Below, in pieces: positions 38,826 to 43,269 of a DNA stretch of 43,269 nt. Source of the DNA: Actinomycetes bacterium (GTDB lineage Bacteria > Actinomycetota > Actinomycetes > Mycobacteriales > Mycobacteriaceae). The stretch spans positions 1-43,269 of the forward strand of contig JAHZIT010000119.1 in assembly GCA_022601275.1 (NCBI GenBank), given 5' to 3'. Made by a program: the position numbers and the translations under genes. Positions within the stretch are counted from its first letter, which is position 1, and each line of letters starts with the position of its first letter. The notes under the pieces are model-generated. The model was given only the letters and a program-made list of their open reading frames with translations, had not been told where the DNA came from and ran no database searches.

Positions 38826-39020
38826 GTGAGTCCTTCTGTGACCCGGCGCGACATGCTCAAATACACCCTGGCCGCCACCCCGGTGCTGGCGGCCGGTCGT
38901 GACGGGGCGCTGGTGTACGACGTGGACGACGTACCTGCACCCGACCCTGCACCCGACCCTGCACCCGACCTTGCACCCGACTCTGCACCCGACTTGGGCC
39001 AGTGGGACCTGAGCCGATGA
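38826..39020 (+). CDS. Short ORF: Tat leader plus PAPD repeats, possible remnant
   Basis: The 64-residue product has an apparent Tat signal (TRRDMLKYTLAATPVLAAG) followed by little more than DVDDVPAPDPAPDPAPD repeats and QWDLSR. A twin-Arg leader normally carries a folded protein, so this looks like a gene that lost its mature domain, or a repeat-only secreted peptide. GTG 38826 fits the -10 box 7 nt upstream; ATG 38820 is an alternative. Five 12-bp repeats encode the C-terminal half. The next gene starts 52 bp downstream. Confidence 0.5.
   Translation: MSPSVTRRDMLKYTLAATPVLAAGRDGALVYDVDDVPAPDPAPDPAPDLAPDSAPDLGQWDLSR
38934..38993. repeat. Five tandem copies of a 12-bp unit
   Basis: The unit cctgcacccgac is repeated at 38934, 38946, 38958, 38970 (cttg) and 38982 (tctg). 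It encodes the PAPD/LAPD/SAPD tetrads of the short Tat-leader ORF. Confidence 0.92.
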
Positions 39021-39072
39021 GCTGCTCTCGGCCGACTCCCCTGACCGGCAGCGACTTTGGCAGGGTGGCGGC

Positions 39073-39810
39073 GTGACCGCATTGCTGACTCAGGTGCTGG
39101 CCGCCAACGGGGGCATGGACCGCTGGCAGCAGGCCACGACAATTCGGGCACGTGTACGCAGCGGTGGCCTGCTGGTCCGCACCCGGGTGCCGGGCAATCG
39201 ATTCAGCGACTATCGAGTCACCGTAAACGCCCAAGAACCCAGAACGGTCATAGATCCGTTTCCGCGTGACGGACTGCGCGGGCTCTTCGACCACGGGTCG
39301 GTGCGCATCGAAAACGGCCAGGGCGACATCATCAGCTCCCGTGCCAATCCGCGTTCGATGTTCTTCGGAACAGCTGGCCTGCGACGCAACATTCGTTGGG
39401 ATGCACTGGATTCCGTCTACTTCGGCGGTTATGCAATGTGGGGCTATCTCACCACGCCCTATTTGCTCACCCGCAAGGGCGTGCGTGTCGAAGAGGGCGA
39501 TCCCTGGCAGGAGGATGGGCACACATGGCGCCGACTGCACGCTGAGTTCTCGCCGGAAATCGATACTCACTCGCCCCATCAGACCTTCTACTTCGATGCA
39601 GACGGCCTGCTGCGTCGCCACGACTATGTCGCGCTGGTGGTCGGCCATTGGGCCAAGGCTGCTCATTACTGCGCTGACCCGGTTCATGCCGGCGGATTCA
39701 CTTTCGCCACCCGCCGATGGGTCCGTCCGATAGGCCCCGGCAACCGACCGCTGCCGTTCCCCACCCTGGTATCGCTGCAACTGAGTGACCTGACCGTCGA
39801 GTCCCGGTGA
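39073..39810 (+). CDS. Conserved hypothetical protein
   Basis: A 245-residue protein with no signal peptide or membrane segment. The sequence opens with TALLTQVLAANGGMDRWQQATTIRARVRSGG, followed by beta-rich segments (RVTVNAQEPRTVIDPF, GSVRIENGQGD) and HQTFYFDADGLLRRHDYVALVVGHWAKAAHYC. The beta pattern and the phrase FDADGLLRRHDY loosely recall LolA-like lipid-binding folds, but the match is not secure. The start is GTG 39073, with AGGGTGG about 7 nt upstream. The following YjbR-like gene starts 56 bp later, so they may be co-transcribed. Function unknown. Confidence 0.82.
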   Translation: MTALLTQVLAANGGMDRWQQATTIRARVRSGGLLVRTRVPGNRFSDYRVTVNAQEPRTVIDPFPRDGLRGLFDHGSVRIENGQGDIISSRANPRSMFFGTAGLRRNIRWDALDSVYFGGYAMWGYLTTPYLLTRKGVRVEEGDPWQEDGHTWRRLHAEFSPEIDTHSPHQTFYFDADGLLRRHDYVALVVGHWAKAAHYCADPVHAGGFTFATRRWVRPIGPGNRPLPFPTLVSLQLSDLTVESR

Positions 39811-39866
39811 CGGTCACGCACAGGCCGGCATCCGAATACCACTTCTAGCCCGGAGGCCCCGCACCG

Positions 39867-40190
39867 ATGAACGATCAACCATCCGCCTTCTTCGATGACG
39901 TCGCAGTCACCTTGCTGGCCCAGCCCGGGGTGTCGCCGGGCACCATGATGGGTTTCCCCTGCCTGCGAATCGACGGAGAGTTCTTCACCTCCTGTGATCA
40001 CCGCACCGGCGATCTCATAGTCAAGCTGCCGCGTGACCGCGTTCAAGAACTCATTGATAACGGCCTCGGAAAACCTTTTGCCCCCGCTGGACGGACCTTT
40101 CGGGAGTGGGTCCTGGTCGAAGACCGTGATGCGGCCAGATGGGCGGCACTGATGACCGAAGCTCGCCTCTTCGTGAGCGGGCGCCGATGA
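39867..40190 (+). CDS. MmcQ/YjbR (TfoX-N-like) domain protein
   Basis: A 107-residue protein resembling MmcQ/YjbR small proteins: MMGFPCLRIDGEFFTSCD, then GDLIVKLPRDRVQELIDNG, then GRTFREWVLVEDRDAARWAALMTEARLFV. The pattern of a Lys-Leu-Pro segment and a C-terminal Trp helix matches the TfoX-N/YjbR fold. No reaction is known; such proteins are often called DNA-binding-like, without proof. ATG 39867 has GGAGG about 10 nt upstream. It lies between the 39.1-kb hypothetical and the aquaporin gene. Confidence 0.8.
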   Translation: MNDQPSAFFDDVAVTLLAQPGVSPGTMMGFPCLRIDGEFFTSCDHRTGDLIVKLPRDRVQELIDNGLGKPFAPAGRTFREWVLVEDRDAARWAALMTEARLFVSGRR

Positions 40191-40247
40191 CCTTGCAATC
40201 GTCAGCACCGGCCGCCAGCGGCCACTCACCTGGGAATGGAGTCAATG

Positions 40248-41081
40248 ATGAGGCGGAATCCGATACTGGGTGAATGCTCCGGGGAGTTCTTCGGAACCAT
40301 GATCCTCATATTGTTCGGCGTGGGGGTCGTGGCCCAGGTCGTCACCGGCGGATTCCCGGCAACCACCGGAGCCACCGGCGACTACAACTCGATCGCGTGG
40401 GGCTGGGGTTTGGGCGTAACGATGGCGATCTACGTCGCCGGAAGGCTTAGCGGGGCCCACCTCAACCCGGCAGTGACCATCGCGCTGGCGGCGTTCAAGG
40501 GCTTCAGCCGCCGCAAGGTCCTGCCCTACATCGGCGCACAGATGGCAGGTGCGTTCGTCGGGGCACTCTTGGTCCGGTGGTCCTATTCGTCGGCCATCAA
40601 CCGGGTCGATCCGGGGCATTCCAAGGCGACCCAGGGCATCTTTTCCACCTCCCCGGACGTGGGCGTTTCGATCCCCGCCGCGTTTCTCGATCAGGTCATC
40701 GGCACCGCGATTCTGGTGATGGTTATCTTCGCGTTGACCAGTGCGGTCAACAATCCTCCACTGGGTAACACCGCTCCGCTGTTCATCGGGCTGCTGGTCG
40801 TCGGAATCGGGCTGGGTTGGGGAGCCAACGCAGGTTACGCGATAAATCCGGCCCGCGACTTTGCTCCCCGGGTGGTGTCCTGGATGACCGGATATCAGGA
40901 TGCGATGTATTCGGCCAACGGCCCCGAACTCTATTTCTGGTTACCTATGGTCGCGCCGCTGATCGGTGGCCTGATCGGTGGTGCGCTGTTCGTCTTCGGC
41001 ATCGAACGGTTCCTGCCCGCGGCGATCACCGAGCCCGCCGAGATCGGTGTTGTGGAACCCACACCTTTGCGTAGTGAGTGA
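40248..41081 (+). CDS. glpF: Aquaglyceroporin / glycerol uptake facilitator
   Basis: About 277 residues with six membrane helices and the two NPA pore motifs (GAHLNPAVTIALA and YAINPARDFAPR), so it is a MIP-family channel. The Asp after the second NPA-Arg (NPARD) is the mark of glycerol facilitators rather than strict water channels. It should pass glycerol, and perhaps water, across the inner membrane. Three ATGs are available: 40236, 40245 and 40248. The last has GGAG with 6-nt spacing and is preferred, though the others cannot be excluded. No glpK neighbour is in the window. Confidence 0.92.
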   Translation: MRRNPILGECSGEFFGTMILILFGVGVVAQVVTGGFPATTGATGDYNSIAWGWGLGVTMAIYVAGRLSGAHLNPAVTIALAAFKGFSRRKVLPYIGAQMAGAFVGALLVRWSYSSAINRVDPGHSKATQGIFSTSPDVGVSIPAAFLDQVIGTAILVMVIFALTSAVNNPPLGNTAPLFIGLLVVGIGLGWGANAGYAINPARDFAPRVVSWMTGYQDAMYSANGPELYFWLPMVAPLIGGLIGGALFVFGIERFLPAAITEPAEIGVVEPTPLRSE

Positions 41082-41121
41082 GGGGATCCGCCCCTGAACG
41101 TCGCCGTCGGCGCGCTGCGTA

Positions 41122-41169
41122 TTATCTGCGCGGGTACCCGCACCCTAGTTATCTGCGCGGGTACCCGCA
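41122..41169. promoter_or_regulatory. Two palindromic boxes upstream of htpG
   Basis: A 21-bp direct repeat occurs at 41122-41142 and 41149-41169, 27 bp apart start to start. Each copy contains the perfect 12-bp palindrome gcgggtacccgc (41130-41141 and 41157-41168). Together they fill much of the 118-bp gap between glpF and htpG. They look like paired operator sites, but they are neither the HAIR box of HspR nor the CIRCE box of HrcA. A terminator role for glpF is possible; there is no T-run. Confidence 0.5.
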
Positions 41170-41199
41170 TCAGAGCGCAGTCTTGAGGAACGGAATCAT

Positions 41200-43122
<1,923 letters not shown>

Positions 43123-43134
43123 CGCAGTTCGGCC

Positions 43135-43269
43135 CTAAGGAGTGAGGAACGAAATTGGTTCTGCTGGAAACAAATCCCCGTTAATGTTGCCAATCAGGGA
43201 GTAGTTGTCCTCGACCGGGACCGCCCGGACACCCGAGCCTGGATTGAAGTTCAGATGATTGAGGTTGAC
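43135..43269 (-). CDS. 3' end of an unidentified gene, 5' part beyond window
   Basis: The last 44 codons of a minus-strand gene, ending TAG at 43135. The frame is open from the right edge and reads VNLNHLNFNPGSGVRAVP, then VEDNYSLIGNINGDLFPAEP. The sequence is polar, with several Asn-rich turns, and looks like the end of a globular, perhaps exported, protein. No family is recognised from this piece. It is convergent with htpG, with a 12-bp gap. Confidence 0.65.
   Translation of the reverse strand, partial: VNLNHLNFNPGSGVRAVPVEDNYSLIGNINGDLFPAEPISFLTP

Noticed and set aside
38857..39780. Minus-strand frame over the 39.1-kb gene
   Set aside because: Antisense to a gene with a good ribosome site; composition is Arg/Val/Gln noise.

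Overview
The window is high-GC actinobacterial DNA and almost certainly chromosomal DNA of a Mycobacteriaceae species, probably an environmental Mycolicibacterium-type organism. The evidence is the gene content: monomeric isocitrate dehydrogenase Icd2, a DUF7159-type protein, a DsbF-like lipoprotein with CcdA, a PonA2-like PBP with PASTA domain and poly-proline tail, a cutinase, a PGRS-like glycine-rich region, and signal peptides of the GRVGALAVALGVG type. Promoter style agrees: many start codons lie 6-8 nt after a TANNNT-like -10 box, the pattern of leaderless mycobacterial mRNAs. No rRNA, tRNA, insertion sequence, phage or CRISPR array was seen. The species cannot be named from the sequence alone.

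Layout. 1-5.3 kb: a DUF7159-like protein cut by the left edge, icd2, a secreted or lipid-anchored protein and an M15-like secreted protein. 5.3-13.3 kb: an exported phosphatase, a GH64/thaumatin-like protein with an RTX-like C-terminus, a divergent metallophosphoesterase and a DJ-1/PfpI protein. 13.6-18.9 kb: acyl-CoA synthetase, glycogen phosphorylase, a cytosine/guanine-type deaminase and a VOC protein. 19-24.5 kb: two divergent, probably leaderless envelope genes, an App1-like lipid phosphatase, a 35-aa metallothionein behind a CsoR/RicR-like operator, and a class A PBP. 24.6-30.7 kb: a SnoaL-like protein, an animal-type haem peroxidase with a poly-Ser linker and a perfect CRP box upstream, a cupin, and a PGRS-like zinc metallopeptidase. 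31-37 kb: an SDR, the ccdA/dsbF pair, and a DUF3179 / Cys-Cys membrane protein / MFS run. 37-41 kb: cutinase, PGRP-type amidase, a stub Tat-leader ORF, two small conserved proteins and an aquaglyceroporin. 41.2 kb to the end: htpG and the 3' end of one more gene.

Themes. The window is rich in cell-envelope and exported functions. Four large exported proteins share one design: a similar signal peptide, 75-300 residues of Ser/Asp/Glu/Ala-rich or poly-Ser linker, then an unrelated catalytic module (phosphatase, glucanase-like, haem peroxidase, metalloprotease). Short tandem repeats (11, 12, 15 and 19 bp) recur in intergenic or start-proximal positions. The best candidates for undescribed biology are the short metallothionein with its operator, the modular exported enzyme set, and the thiol-redox gene group at 32-35 kb.
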